Source: Clostridium pasteurianum (lineage in GTDB: Bacteria; Bacillota; Clostridia; Clostridiales; Clostridiaceae). From it: a stretch of DNA of 64,000 nucleotides. The notes beneath the pieces were generated by a model, which saw only the letters and a list, made by a program, of their open reading frames with translations, was not told the origin of the DNA and did not search any database. Below are positions 49,032 through 57,257 of this stretch, one piece after another; the stretch's first letter is position 1; each line of letters opens with the position of its first letter. Made by a program: the position numbers and the translations under genes. The DNA is taken from positions 3,414,181 to 3,478,180 of the forward strand of contig NZ_MCGV01000001.1 of the NCBI RefSeq assembly GCF_001705235.1, read 5' to 3'.

Positions 49032-49060
49032 TAGTGTTTTGGAATATTAAGTAAAATTAT
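49029..49060 (+). repeat. half copy (left arm) of the hairpin repeat family, E6
   Basis: TAATAGTGTTTTGGAA followed by TATTAAGTAAAATT matches the left arms of E1 and E2 at most positions and starts exactly at the racemase stop codon. No complementary arm follows within 300 nt. Confidence 0.55.
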
Positions 49061-49118
49061 TTCTGGTATAATGTAGTATATAAATATTTTGAAAATTTAC
49101 CAATGGAGGCAAAGTACT

Positions 49119-49601
49119 ATGTTAGATAAAGAGTATTCATTATGTTATGCAGAAATGCAAGATATAGATAACTGGATTAAGATGATTGAAGTTGTTAAAG
49201 ACAATTTTCCAGGACTTGAAACAACTAAAAAAATGAATGAGTATAAAAAAACTGTTATTAAAAATATAGAAAAAAAAACAGCACTTTGTGTGAAGTTCAG
49301 TAATGAAATTGTTGGCATTATGCTGTTTTCTTATAATTATAGGTGTCTTTCTTGTATGGCGGTACATCCGGACCATAGAAGAAAAGGTGTAGCTTCCGCA
49401 ATGATAGAGAAAATGCTAGAATTATTTCCTAGAGATGTAGATATATCTGTTATAACATATAGGGAAAATGATGTGAAAGGAACTGCGCCTAGAGCATTAT
49501 ACAAGAAATATGGATTTGAGGAAGCTGAGCTTGTAGTCGAATTTGAATACCCTGAGCAGAAGTTTATAAGGAGGGCAAAAAATGAAGATTGTACAAATTA
49601 A
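49119..49601 (+). CDS. GNAT-family N-acetyltransferase
   Basis: 160 aa from the ATG at 49119 after ATGGAGGC. The acetyl-CoA site is visible in SCMAVHPDHRRKGVASAMIEKML. Substrate unknown. The second GNAT gene begins inside this gene's end (20-nt overlap), implying translational coupling. Confidence 0.85.
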   Translation: MLDKEYSLCYAEMQDIDNWIKMIEVVKDNFPGLETTKKMNEYKKTVIKNIEKKTALCVKFSNEIVGIMLFSYNYRCLSCMAVHPDHRRKGVASAMIEKMLELFPRDVDISVITYRENDVKGTAPRALYKKYGFEEAELVVEFEYPEQKFIRRAKNEDCTN

Positions 49602-50031
49602 TCCACATACAGAAGATGCGTTAAAAATGATGGAGGAATTATCAGAAGCCTTAGAAAAAATAACAGGTAATAGTGGAAAAGGTTCTTTTAATGTCGATGA
49701 TATTTCTGATCCTCGAGCTATATTTGTACTAGCATATAGCGATGATAAAGAGCCTATTGGCTGCGGAGCTATACGTCCTATTGATGAAAATACTGCTGAA
49801 GTTAAAAGGATGTATGCCAAGAATAAGACTAAGGGTATTGGAACTAAAATTTTGTGTTACCTAGAGGAGCAAGCACAAAAACTAGGTTATTCAAGACTTT
49901 GTCTTGAAACTCGATTGATAAATGAAAAGGCAGTAGCATTTTATGAGAAGCGAGGCTATAAGCGTATATCTAATTATGGTAAATATGCTAATAGACCTGA
50001 GGCAGTTTGTTTTGCCAAGGTATTATTGTAA
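49582..50031 (+). CDS. GNAT-family N-acetyltransferase
   Basis: 149 aa. Motif A in AEVKRMYAKNKTKGIGTKILCYLEEQA, motif B in LCLETRLINEKAVAFYEKRGYKRI. Ribosome site GGAGGGC lies within the previous gene. Such small GNATs acetylate amines or amino acids; no specific substrate can be inferred. Confidence 0.85.
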   Translation: MKIVQINPHTEDALKMMEELSEALEKITGNSGKGSFNVDDISDPRAIFVLAYSDDKEPIGCGAIRPIDENTAEVKRMYAKNKTKGIGTKILCYLEEQAQKLGYSRLCLETRLINEKAVAFYEKRGYKRISNYGKYANRPEAVCFAKVLL

Positions 50032-50053
50032 TAATTTAGAGAGGTGAATGCGT

Positions 50054-50392
50054 ATGGTTTCTTTGATAGTAGCAGCGGTTTTTATTGTTTGTGGCTTTAT
50101 TTTAATGAGGTTTCCGCCTAAAGATATAAATGGTATATATGGATATAGGACATCTTTTTCGATGAAAAGTCAGGATACCTGGGATACGGCACAAAAGTAT
50201 GGTGGATTTAGCATGATAATAACTGGAATTGCCAACGGTATTTTTGGGGTATGGGCAATTATTCAGCCAATAATTGTTAATGACATAGTTGGGCAAATGA
50301 TATTTTTATTAATAGGTGTTGTAGCTATGTTTGTTATTGATGAAAAATATCTACATAAAATTTTTAACAAGGATGGGAGTAGAAGGAAGTGA
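50054..50392 (+). CDS. SdpI-family membrane protein
   Basis: 112 aa from the ATG at 50054 (AGAGGTGA at the right distance; ATG 50048 is too close). Three membrane segments and the family signature IYGYRTSFSMKSQDTWDTAQKYGG between the first two. SdpI of Bacillus confers immunity to the SDP killing factor, but most family members are uncharacterised. The last codons lie in the left arm of element E3. Confidence 0.8.
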   Translation: MVSLIVAAVFIVCGFILMRFPPKDINGIYGYRTSFSMKSQDTWDTAQKYGGFSMIITGIANGIFGVWAIIQPIIVNDIVGQMIFLLIGVVAMFVIDEKYLHKIFNKDGSRRK

Positions 50393-50526
50393 AGGAACAA
50401 TGCTTCGTCGCGTTAAAAAAATCCTATAAATCTTATCATAAATGGGCTTTGCCCAAGCCTCTTATATGATAACATTTATAGGATTTTTTTAAATCGTTCC
50501 TTCAGCATTGTTCCTTAACTTTCTAC
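50379..50526. repeat. long hairpin repeat element E3
   Basis: 148-bp inverted repeat. Outer arm GGAACAATGC / GCATTGTTCC is perfect and is extended by GTAGAA / TTCTAC. A middle arm TTAAAAAAATCCTATAAAT pairs perfectly with its complement at 50472-50490, and an inner TTATCATA / TATGATAA. It begins inside the last codons of the SdpI-like gene. The outer module is shared with E4. Confidence 0.88.
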
Positions 50527-50595
50527 GGTAGTGCAAGGGAAAAATTCCTCCGTACCTACGGAATTTTGGCGTGAACCTTTTTAGTGTATTATTAA

Positions 50596-50841
50596 AAAAA
50601 TAATCCTTTAGTATCCCTTGATAATTTCTTTGATGTTACTTATATTATACGCTCTTCAATAGCACATATAGTTGCAGTGATACAAATAACATATTCTAAA
50701 ATGACAGCATCAGTAAGGCTATATAAAAGTGGAAAACAAAATAGAATAAAGCCTGTTCAACTAGGAGTGAACAGGCAAAGTGTAGAAAATGTGAATAACT
50801 TTTTTAAAATTAAGACAATATGGTATCATAAAGAGGACTAG
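50596..50841 (+). other. unassigned open stretch, possible gene remnant
   Basis: About 80 codons without a stop (ending SGKQNRIKPVQLGVNRQS... to a TAG at 50839), no start codon with a ribosome site, and overlapping a minus-strand terminator. It may be coding debris; nothing recognised. Flanking 50527-50595 holds a small hairpin AAAATTCC / GGAATTTT. Confidence 0.25.
50733..50776 (-). terminator. terminator of the ABC exporter operon
   Basis: GCCTGTTCA (50751-50759) and TGAACAGGC (50768-50776); on the minus strand the stem is followed by TTTATTCTATTTTG. Confidence 0.8.
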
Positions 50842-50889
50842 TATTTAGTTCAAGAATCACATGGGCTAACAGCCCAACCCCCTATAGGA

Positions 50890-51069
50890 TTATATATGAA
50901 ACAAATATCCTACAGCATTTAGTACAAGTACTATGCCTAAAAATCTAATGGGGGTTCTTGGAAGAGTGCCATCCTTTTTAAAGATTAATACAGCAAGTTT
51001 TCCTATAAAAATATTCAAAAGAATTCCTACGATTAACATGATTACATATAAAGTAGTCGTTAAATTCAT
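50890..51069 (-). CDS. 59-aa membrane protein in the ABC exporter operon
   Basis: ATG at 51069 preceded by GGAGGG on the minus strand, 12 nt after the stop of the upstream permease gene. The protein starts MNLTTTLYVIMLIVGILLNI and has two hydrophobic helices (about 5-31 and 43-57) joined by a short charged loop (FKKDGTLPRTPIR). Base composition and ribosome site support real translation. No family recognised; it may be a small subunit or regulator of the exporter. Confidence 0.7.
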   Translation of the reverse strand: MNLTTTLYVIMLIVGILLNIFIGKLAVLIFKKDGTLPRTPIRFLGIVLVLNAVGYLFHI

Positions 51070-51081
51070 TTTAAATCCCTC

Positions 51082-52233
51082 CTATGCTCTTTCTGTTTTT
51101 ATTTTAATATTTAATAAGGTATAAGAGATTGAAAGACCTACAATTCCTATAGAAGCGAGAACAATTATTGAAGTTATCTCAGAGCTTAGTGCTGCGTTAT
51201 TAAAGATAATATCTGAAATTGAATTTAGGACCCAGGACTCTGGAGTGAATTTTGAAAGTGTAAGGATAACCTTAGAGGAAACTTCATCCAGTGGAAAAAA
51301 GGAGCCGCCTAGCATTCCGGTTAAGGCCATTAGTATTGAGCCTAGTATTGTTAGTGTTTGCTGCTTTTTTATAAAAGGAACGAATATCATTACGATTCCA
51401 GTTATGGCAAATAGATAAATTGCAAATATAGCAGCTTCTGCGCTTAAATTTTGTGCAAAGGTTATATTAAAAGCGTATTTTCCTATTGTTAAAGTCACTA
51501 TGAGTAAGATGAGACTGAATATATAAGTTGAAGCTATTTTTGATATCAGGTATTTAGAGTAACTAATAGGGGTACTTAGTATTCTGCTAAAGGTATCATT
51601 TTCTTTTTCTTCAATTAAAGTTCTAAAGCCTTGAATTATAACGAACCAAAGAAACATTGCAAGAAAACCTATTAGACTTGTAGTTGCTGTGTTTTGATTC
51701 ATGGAATTACCCTTATCATTTATGGAAATATTCGAATTAACTTTTAGTTTCTTTAGTAAATCCTTTGATACGGTATCTTTAGATATATTTAGGGCACCAG
51801 AAATATTTTTAGAATCTATGGCTGCTTTTTTTAGTGTGTTCGTTTCACCGAGCACGGCTTCTTTAACTATGGCACTTTCTGAGCTTGGATAATTTTCAAC
51901 CATTTTTACATTTAGTCTTTTATCATTAAAAAGATCATTTTGAAAATTTTTATCTATTATTAAAGCTTCAGGGACACTATTGGTATCAACCTTTTCACTT
52001 ACAGTGGCTTCTGAGGCTGAAATAAGGTTTAGGTCATTGTTGTTTTTTAGCATGCTTATAAGTTCACTAGAATAAGGAGTTTTATCTAAATCGGCATAAT
52101 ATAGATTTATTTTATTATTAGTACTGGCACTTGAAAAAACGTAAGTTAATGCAATAGGTACTAAAATAACGAAGAACATAGCAATTCTATTATTAAACAG
52201 CAGCTTTAATTGTTTTTTTATCATTCTTAACAT
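51082..52233 (-). CDS. ABC-2 type permease (LnrN-like)
   Basis: 383 aa. One N-terminal membrane helix, a large extracytoplasmic domain (about 35-170) and five C-terminal helices with ENDTFSRILSTPISYSKYL in the coupling region, the ABC-2 exporter plan. The ribosome site AAGGAGAT gives the ATG at 52233, so this gene starts 41 nt inside the end of the preceding permease gene. Confidence 0.85.
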   Translation of the reverse strand: MLRMIKKQLKLLFNNRIAMFFVILVPIALTYVFSSASTNNKINLYYADLDKTPYSSELISMLKNNNDLNLISASEATVSEKVDTNSVPEALIIDKNFQNDLFNDKRLNVKMVENYPSSESAIVKEAVLGETNTLKKAAIDSKNISGALNISKDTVSKDLLKKLKVNSNISINDKGNSMNQNTATTSLIGFLAMFLWFVIIQGFRTLIEEKENDTFSRILSTPISYSKYLISKIASTYIFSLILLIVTLTIGKYAFNITFAQNLSAEAAIFAIYLFAITGIVMIFVPFIKKQQTLTILGSILMALTGMLGGSFFPLDEVSSKVILTLSKFTPESWVLNSISDIIFNNAALSSEITSIIVLASIGIVGLSISYTLLNIKIKTERA

Positions 52234-53473
52234 TTTCGTTATCTCCTTTTTCTATTAATTTTGTTGAGTTTTTTGCACTATAAAAGTGCAGTGCAATTAT
52301 GAGAAATATTAAGCCTAAACCTAAAAGTTCTATAAGATCTACATAGTTAGAGCTAAAATTACTGCCTTCACATACTCTTAAATAACAATTTATTGCCTTA
52401 CCATTAGGAACTATTTGCTGAATTTTTTGCATAGCTCCTGGAAGAGCAGTTTTTTGAATAATACTTCCGCCCAAAACACTTAAGCCCCAAAGAATAAGAG
52501 AAGCATAACTTGATATAGATGTTTGATTTTTGGAGACTGTGCTAGCACAAAACACTATAGAACCTACAGTAAAACCGTAACAGATAGTTATTATAAAAAG
52601 ATACAGTGGGTTCCCTAAACTTGCGCCAAATATTAAATGACAGGCGGTTAATATTATAAACATTTGTACAGTAATGGCTAAAATCATTCCAAATATTTTA
52701 CCAAGAGCATATTGAATATCCTTAGTAGGAGTTGTTTTTATTCTAAATTGTGTATTGTTTAATTTATCTTCAACTATGCCGTGAGCAAGTTCAAGAGCGG
52801 TTAATATTGAGAACATTACAGCGATGCCAATTGTACAGTAGGTCATTACGCTAGTAGGTTTAATATCTTTATTTGTTGATGTAGTAGAAATATCAGAGGA
52901 ATAATCTGTATTTTGAATTTTACTAATAATAGATTGCAAATTATGAGTTTTAAGGGGAGCATTTGAAAGCACTTCATTTTCTTCAATTCTTATGGTGTTT
53001 ATACTTTGATTGAATTCATTTAAAATATTTTTTACAATCATTTTGTCTATGATGCTGCTATTGTCAGCAATTAATGAAATATTGGTTTCTGTATTGTCTA
53101 AATAAGCTTTAGTAAAGTTCTTTGGAACATACACGAAGGCTGCTATTTTTTTATCTTTAACCATTTTTTCACCCTCGCTGTAGCTATTTACTTTTATGAT
53201 AGAAAAATAAGTTTTTGCATCCTTGGAGTCTAAAACATCATTTTTAAGAGTTTCTCCAAGAGAGAAGTTTTGATTGTTCTCTGTAACAGTAGAATCTTCG
53301 CTGCATATGCCGACCTGAAATTTTGAAACAGGTTTAGTGGAATCTTGACTTCCAAAAGCAGTACCTAAAATTAGGACTATAGCAATTGGAAAGAGTATTA
53401 ATTTTATATAAAATACTTTAGTTTTTGAAAGTAACTTTAAATCTAGTGAAATTAGTTTCAATAATCTAATCAC
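52193..53473 (-). CDS. ABC-2 type permease (LnrM-like)
   Basis: 426 aa, GTG start after GAGGAGGAATT. Same plan as its partner: N-terminal helix, extracytoplasmic domain (about 45-200), then five or six helices. Paired, unequal ABC-2 permeases next to one ATPase are typical of linearmycin and other lipophilic-antibiotic exporters. A poorly conserved basic C-terminus overlaps the next gene. Confidence 0.85.
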   Translation of the reverse strand: MIRLLKLISLDLKLLSKTKVFYIKLILFPIAIVLILGTAFGSQDSTKPVSKFQVGICSEDSTVTENNQNFSLGETLKNDVLDSKDAKTYFSIIKVNSYSEGEKMVKDKKIAAFVYVPKNFTKAYLDNTETNISLIADNSSIIDKMIVKNILNEFNQSINTIRIEENEVLSNAPLKTHNLQSIISKIQNTDYSSDISTTSTNKDIKPTSVMTYCTIGIAVMFSILTALELAHGIVEDKLNNTQFRIKTTPTKDIQYALGKIFGMILAITVQMFIILTACHLIFGASLGNPLYLFIITICYGFTVGSIVFCASTVSKNQTSISSYASLILWGLSVLGGSIIQKTALPGAMQKIQQIVPNGKAINCYLRVCEGSNFSSNYVDLIELLGLGLIFLIIALHFYSAKNSTKLIEKGDNENVKNDKKTIKAAV

Positions 53474-53488
53474 GATAATTCCTCCTCT

Positions 53489-54421
53489 CTATTCCCTTAA
53501 GGATTTGCCTGTTACTTGAAGGAATATACTTTCTAAGTTTACTTCTTCATATTTGAAGCTTTTAAGTTTTATTCCAAGGGCTCTAACCTTATCAATGACA
53601 TCCATGACATTTGTTTTATTATGAGATACAAGCATATATATTTCATTTTTATCAATAGTAACTTTTTCTATGCCGTCTATAGTTTTTATAGTTTGAAGTG
53701 CTTTTTCGCTTGCCACACTGTAGTTTAAAGTTAGAGTGTCGCAAGCGTCTATTTTTTCTTTAAGTTCCTCTTTTGTTCCAAGAGCTATTAGCTTTCCATG
53801 GTCAACTATTGCAACTCTCTTGCAGAGAAATTCAACCTCATCCATATAGTGGCTTGTATAAATTACAGTTATTCCTCTTTCTTTATTTAACTTTTTTACC
53901 GTTTCAAGTATATGGTTTCTAGATTGTGGATCTATGCCAACAGTAGGTTCATCGAGTATTAATAGTTTAGGATTGTTCATTAGTGCAACGCCTATATTTA
54001 CTCTTCTTTTCATACCACCAGAAAATTCACCGATGGCTTGATTCTTTTTATCTTTTAATTCAATTATTTCAAGAACCTCGTCACATCTTTTTTTTATTTC
54101 CTTATTTGAAAGTCCGTAAAGACTGCCAAAGAATTCTAAGTTGTCCTTTGCACTTAATGACTCATATAATGCTATATCCTGTGGAACTATTCCCATTATC
54201 TTTTTTGCAGCAATAGGGTTTTTACTAAGGGATTTACCATTGACTTTTATTTCGCCGCTGGTAGGTGCTTTAACTGTACTTATCATAGATACTGTTGTGG
54301 ATTTTCCAGCACCATTTGGTCCAAGCAGTCCGAAAATTTCACCATCCTCTACCTTTAAATTTATATTATCAACAGCAGTGTAATCACCAAATTTTTTTGT
54401 AAGATTTATTAATTCAAGCAT
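53489..54421 (-). CDS. ABC transporter ATP-binding protein (LnrL-like)
   Basis: 310 aa. Walker A GPNGAGKSTT, Q-loop VPQDIALYE, signature FSGGMKRR, Walker B LLILDEPTVGIDPQSRN, H-loop YTSHYMDEVE, and a C-terminal extension (230-310) as in daunorubicin- and linearmycin-type exporter ATPases. First gene of a four-gene minus-strand operon; ribosome site AAGGAGGCG. Divergent from the two-component system. Confidence 0.92.
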   Translation of the reverse strand: MLELINLTKKFGDYTAVDNINLKVEDGEIFGLLGPNGAGKSTTVSMISTVKAPTSGEIKVNGKSLSKNPIAAKKIMGIVPQDIALYESLSAKDNLEFFGSLYGLSNKEIKKRCDEVLEIIELKDKKNQAIGEFSGGMKRRVNIGVALMNNPKLLILDEPTVGIDPQSRNHILETVKKLNKERGITVIYTSHYMDEVEFLCKRVAIVDHGKLIALGTKEELKEKIDACDTLTLNYSVASEKALQTIKTIDGIEKVTIDKNEIYMLVSHNKTNVMDVIDKVRALGIKLKSFKYEEVNLESIFLQVTGKSLRE

Positions 54422-54484
54422 TTTAAGCGCCTCCTTGTTTTCTATGGTCTAATTGTACGTTTTATTGGTAATTTTTAATATTCA

Positions 54485-54514
54485 CCAAAGTACTCAATTT
54501 GTATAGTACTTTGG
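54485..54514. promoter_or_regulatory. perfect inverted repeat between exporter and two-component operon
   Basis: CCAAAGTACT (54485-54494), 10-nt spacer, AGTACTTTGG (54505-54514). One half-site per helical turn with dyad symmetry fits a dimeric NarL/LuxR-type response regulator. Placement 64 nt before the ATPase start suggests it controls the exporter promoter. Confidence 0.6.
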
Positions 54515-54600
54515 ATAGCAATTTATGTATTACTTTAGTCATATAGAGAACGCAGGCATATGATGATATAATTTAAGAAATAGAATGGAGGAGAATGTTT

Positions 54601-55776
54601 ATGATAGATTATTTATCTCCCAAAGGCAGATCACTAATAAAGAGAATTATGAGATTTGGAGCATTATTATTGATATTTTATAATGCTTTTACTCAAGTAC
54701 ATGGAAATTTACATTTAGCTATAATTGTAAGTGGTTTGATTATAAGTGTTGCAGTTAATGATTTTATAAGAGAGGAAATTTTTAGAGATTATAAGTCAGT
54801 TTGGTATTGTTTGTCATTTGCTTTAAGTAGTGCAATAAATGCTTATTTTACTTATAGAATTGCAGGCGAAGGAACATCAATATATAGTATTGTTTTGATA
54901 ATTGATATACTTATGGGTACCGATAAAATTCCTGTTTCTCTTTTGATTGTTAATTTCATAGCATATTGTATTCCATATAAGATTAATTCTGATCCACAAA
55001 TTAATCTTAGCTTAGAACAAATATTTCTGAATTATATGGGGATATTTATAGTCATTTTAATAATGAGAAGCTTTTTTGTTGAGAAAGTTAAGGCAATTAA
55101 ATTAAATGAAGAGCTTACGAGTGTTAATTTAAAGCTTAAGGAGTATTCGGATAAAATAGAGGAACTTACTGTTTCAAAGGAAAGGACCAGGATAGCACAG
55201 GAGCTTCATGATTCAATTGGACATTCTCTTATAGCCTTAAGTATGAATTTGGAGTATGCCGAAAATGTGGTAGATATAAAGCCGGAGAAAGCAAAAGAAG
55301 TTATAAATAAAGCACATGATATGTCAAAGAATTGTATAATAAAACTTAGAGAAGTGGTAAGTGTAATGAAGGAGGATTCTTCAGTAAGTAACTTACGTGA
55401 AGCAATTAATAAACTTTTTATGAATTTTAAAAGTAATGAAAAATATAAGTTTAATTTGAGGATGTACAATGGAATTGAAGAGGAAGCAGGTAATATAAAA
55501 AGCTGCATTTATAAGACTATAATGGAAGGCATAACTAATGGAATTAAGCATGGAAAAGCGGAAGAATTTAATGTGGAAATAGAGAAGTCTTGTGGTAACA
55601 TAGCACTTAAAGTTAGCAATAATGGTTTAGGATGCAGCAATATTAAAAAATCTAATGGAACTCTTGGTATAGAGAAGAGAATAACTGACCTTGGGGGTTC
55701 TGTTAAATTTTATTCTGAGAATGAAACTGGATTTATGATTGATGCAATTATACCTATGGGGGGGAAGGAATTATGA
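54601..55776 (+). CDS. sensor histidine kinase (HisKA_3, LnrJ-like)
   Basis: 391 aa from the ATG at 54601; the in-frame ATG at 54595 is only 1 nt from GGAGGAG. Five or six N-terminal membrane helices with almost no extracytoplasmic loops (intramembrane-sensing type), a coiled coil, the phospho-His in RIAQELHDSIGHSLIALSMN and an HATPase with MEGITNGIKHGKAEEF. Likely senses membrane-active compounds exported by the adjacent ABC system. Confidence 0.87.
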   Translation: MIDYLSPKGRSLIKRIMRFGALLLIFYNAFTQVHGNLHLAIIVSGLIISVAVNDFIREEIFRDYKSVWYCLSFALSSAINAYFTYRIAGEGTSIYSIVLIIDILMGTDKIPVSLLIVNFIAYCIPYKINSDPQINLSLEQIFLNYMGIFIVILIMRSFFVEKVKAIKLNEELTSVNLKLKEYSDKIEELTVSKERTRIAQELHDSIGHSLIALSMNLEYAENVVDIKPEKAKEVINKAHDMSKNCIIKLREVVSVMKEDSSVSNLREAINKLFMNFKSNEKYKFNLRMYNGIEEEAGNIKSCIYKTIMEGITNGIKHGKAEEFNVEIEKSCGNIALKVSNNGLGCSNIKKSNGTLGIEKRITDLGGSVKFYSENETGFMIDAIIPMGGKEL

Positions 55777-56429
55777 TAAAGGTTATAATAGTTGATGATC
55801 AGGAAATTGTAAGGGAAGGGCTTAAGATGATACTTAGCCTTCATGAAGAACTTGAAATTATCGGGGAAGCTTCAAATGGTGAGGAGCTTTTAAAACTCAT
55901 GGAAACTAAAAATCCAGAAGTTATTTTGATGGATATAAGGATGCCTGTTATGAATGGTATTGAAACTACGAAAGTTATGAAAGAGAAGTATCCTAATGTA
56001 AAAATTATAATATTAACTACTTTTAATGAGGATGAATATATATTTGAAGGACTTAAAAATGGGGCAGATAGTTATATTCTTAAGGATTCTGGCTCTAATG
56101 AAATATTAACAGCAATTAAAAGTGTTACTCAGGGAGAGATGCTTTTAAATCCTAAGGTGACAGCTAAGGTTGTAAATGCTTTAAATTCAATAAAACCTGT
56201 TTCAGAGACTAAAAATGAAGACAGTGAAAAGAAAAAGTTATTGGAGACACTTACACCAAGGGAACTTGAAGTTGCAAAGCATATTTTAGAAGGTAAAAGT
56301 AATAGGGAAATTGCAAAGGATTTATTTGTTACAGAAGGTACTGTTAAAAATTATGTTTCTAAAGTACTTGAAAAACTTCAGCTAAAAAGTAGAAGTGAGC
56401 TCATAATAGTGTTTCAAAATGTTAAATAA
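55773..56429 (+). CDS. NarL/LuxR-type response regulator (LnrK-like)
   Basis: 218 aa. Overlaps the kinase gene by ATGA. Receiver with phospho-Asp in VILMDIRMPVMNG and Lys in YILKDSG; C-terminal helix-turn-helix LTPRELEVAKHILEGKSNREIAKDLFVTEGTVKNYVSKVL. Likely activates the divergent exporter. The last 11 codons are the left arm of repeat element E5. Confidence 0.92.
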   Translation: MIKVIIVDDQEIVREGLKMILSLHEELEIIGEASNGEELLKLMETKNPEVILMDIRMPVMNGIETTKVMKEKYPNVKIIILTTFNEDEYIFEGLKNGADSYILKDSGSNEILTAIKSVTQGEMLLNPKVTAKVVNALNSIKPVSETKNEDSEKKKLLETLTPRELEVAKHILEGKSNREIAKDLFVTEGTVKNYVSKVLEKLQLKSRSELIIVFQNVK

Positions 56430-56465
56430 AATGCATAAATCATTATTGAAACACTATTATGAGCT
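56398..56465. repeat. short hairpin repeat element E5
   Basis: A perfect 20-bp inverted repeat (56398-56417 with 56446-56465) and a 28-nt loop. The left arm is inside the response regulator coding region and the stop codon is in the loop. The loop GTTAAATAAAATGCATAA and the arm core TAATAGTGTTTC match the E1/E2 arms, so this looks like an internally shortened member of the family. Confidence 0.8.
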
Positions 56466-56577
56466 TGGGCGATTAAGCCTATAAATTATAGAGTGGCAGT
56501 ATATTATATATAAATATAATATAGTATATAAGTATCTGAAAATTTTTATGATGAATGTATGGGAAGAAGGAAAAATA

Positions 56578-57114
56578 ATGAAAATTGGACTTGTTAGGCA
56601 TTTTGAGGTAATTGAGCCTGAGATTAATGGAGGCATGACTTCAGCTGAGTTTAAAGCATGGCAGGATGGTTATGATACGGCTGATGTAAAAGTAAAGCCT
56701 GCCAATATTAAAAGTGAGGATTGGAAGGTATGTTATTGCAGTACTTTACCAAGGGCTATTAAGACTGCAAAAACGGTTTATAATGGACAAATAATACAGA
56801 CAAATTTATTAAGAGAAATAGAAATTGGTCCCGCATTTAATACAAAAGTTAAGTTGCCATTTATGTTTTGGACTGTTATGGGAAGATGTGCATGGTACTT
56901 TTCGCACAAATCACAAAGTGAGAAGCATATAGAGACTAAAAGGAGAGCACATAAAATTGTTTCTGATATTTTAAATAAGCACCAAGAAAATATTTTAATA
57001 GTAAGTCATGGTGCTATTATGTATTACATAAGAAAAGAACTTTTAATTAATGGGTTTACTGGTCCAAGGTTTGCTAAGGCTAAAAATGGATTTCTGTATA
57101 TTTTTCAGAAATAA
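56578..57114 (+). CDS. histidine phosphatase superfamily protein
   Basis: 178 aa from the ATG at 56578 (GAAGAAGGA upstream). The N-terminal motif is VRHFE where the family normally has RHG; then STLPRAIKTAKT (Arg), LREIEIG (acid) and VSHGAIMYY (second His). All catalytic residues are present despite the RHF variant. Substrate unknown. Single gene. Confidence 0.8.
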   Translation: MKIGLVRHFEVIEPEINGGMTSAEFKAWQDGYDTADVKVKPANIKSEDWKVCYCSTLPRAIKTAKTVYNGQIIQTNLLREIEIGPAFNTKVKLPFMFWTVMGRCAWYFSHKSQSEKHIETKRRAHKIVSDILNKHQENILIVSHGAIMYYIRKELLINGFTGPRFAKAKNGFLYIFQK

Positions 57115-57126
57115 AGAGCTGGATTT

Positions 57127-57219
57127 ATGAAAAAGTATTTAAAAATGATATTTCAATGTGAAAAATGCAATAAGAACGATATTTTAGAGATATTTCGTAA
57201 TAGTGATTTGAAACTTTAA
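57127..57219 (+). CDS. possible 30-aa CxxC micropeptide
   Basis: ATG at 57127 to TAA at 57217: MKKYLKMIFQCEKCNKNDIL... A single CxxC pair and balanced composition, but only a weak GGAT before the start. It may be a truncated zinc-ribbon gene or chance. Confidence 0.25.
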   Translation: MKKYLKMIFQCEKCNKNDILEIFRNSDLKL

Positions 57220-57257
57220 ATAAAAACAAGTGTAAACATTTGTAGGAGGAAAATAAA

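Noticed and set aside
50933-51124. 63-codon plus-strand frame near the exporter operon end
   Set aside because: It is antisense to the better-supported 59-aa gene and permease end, without a ribosome site.
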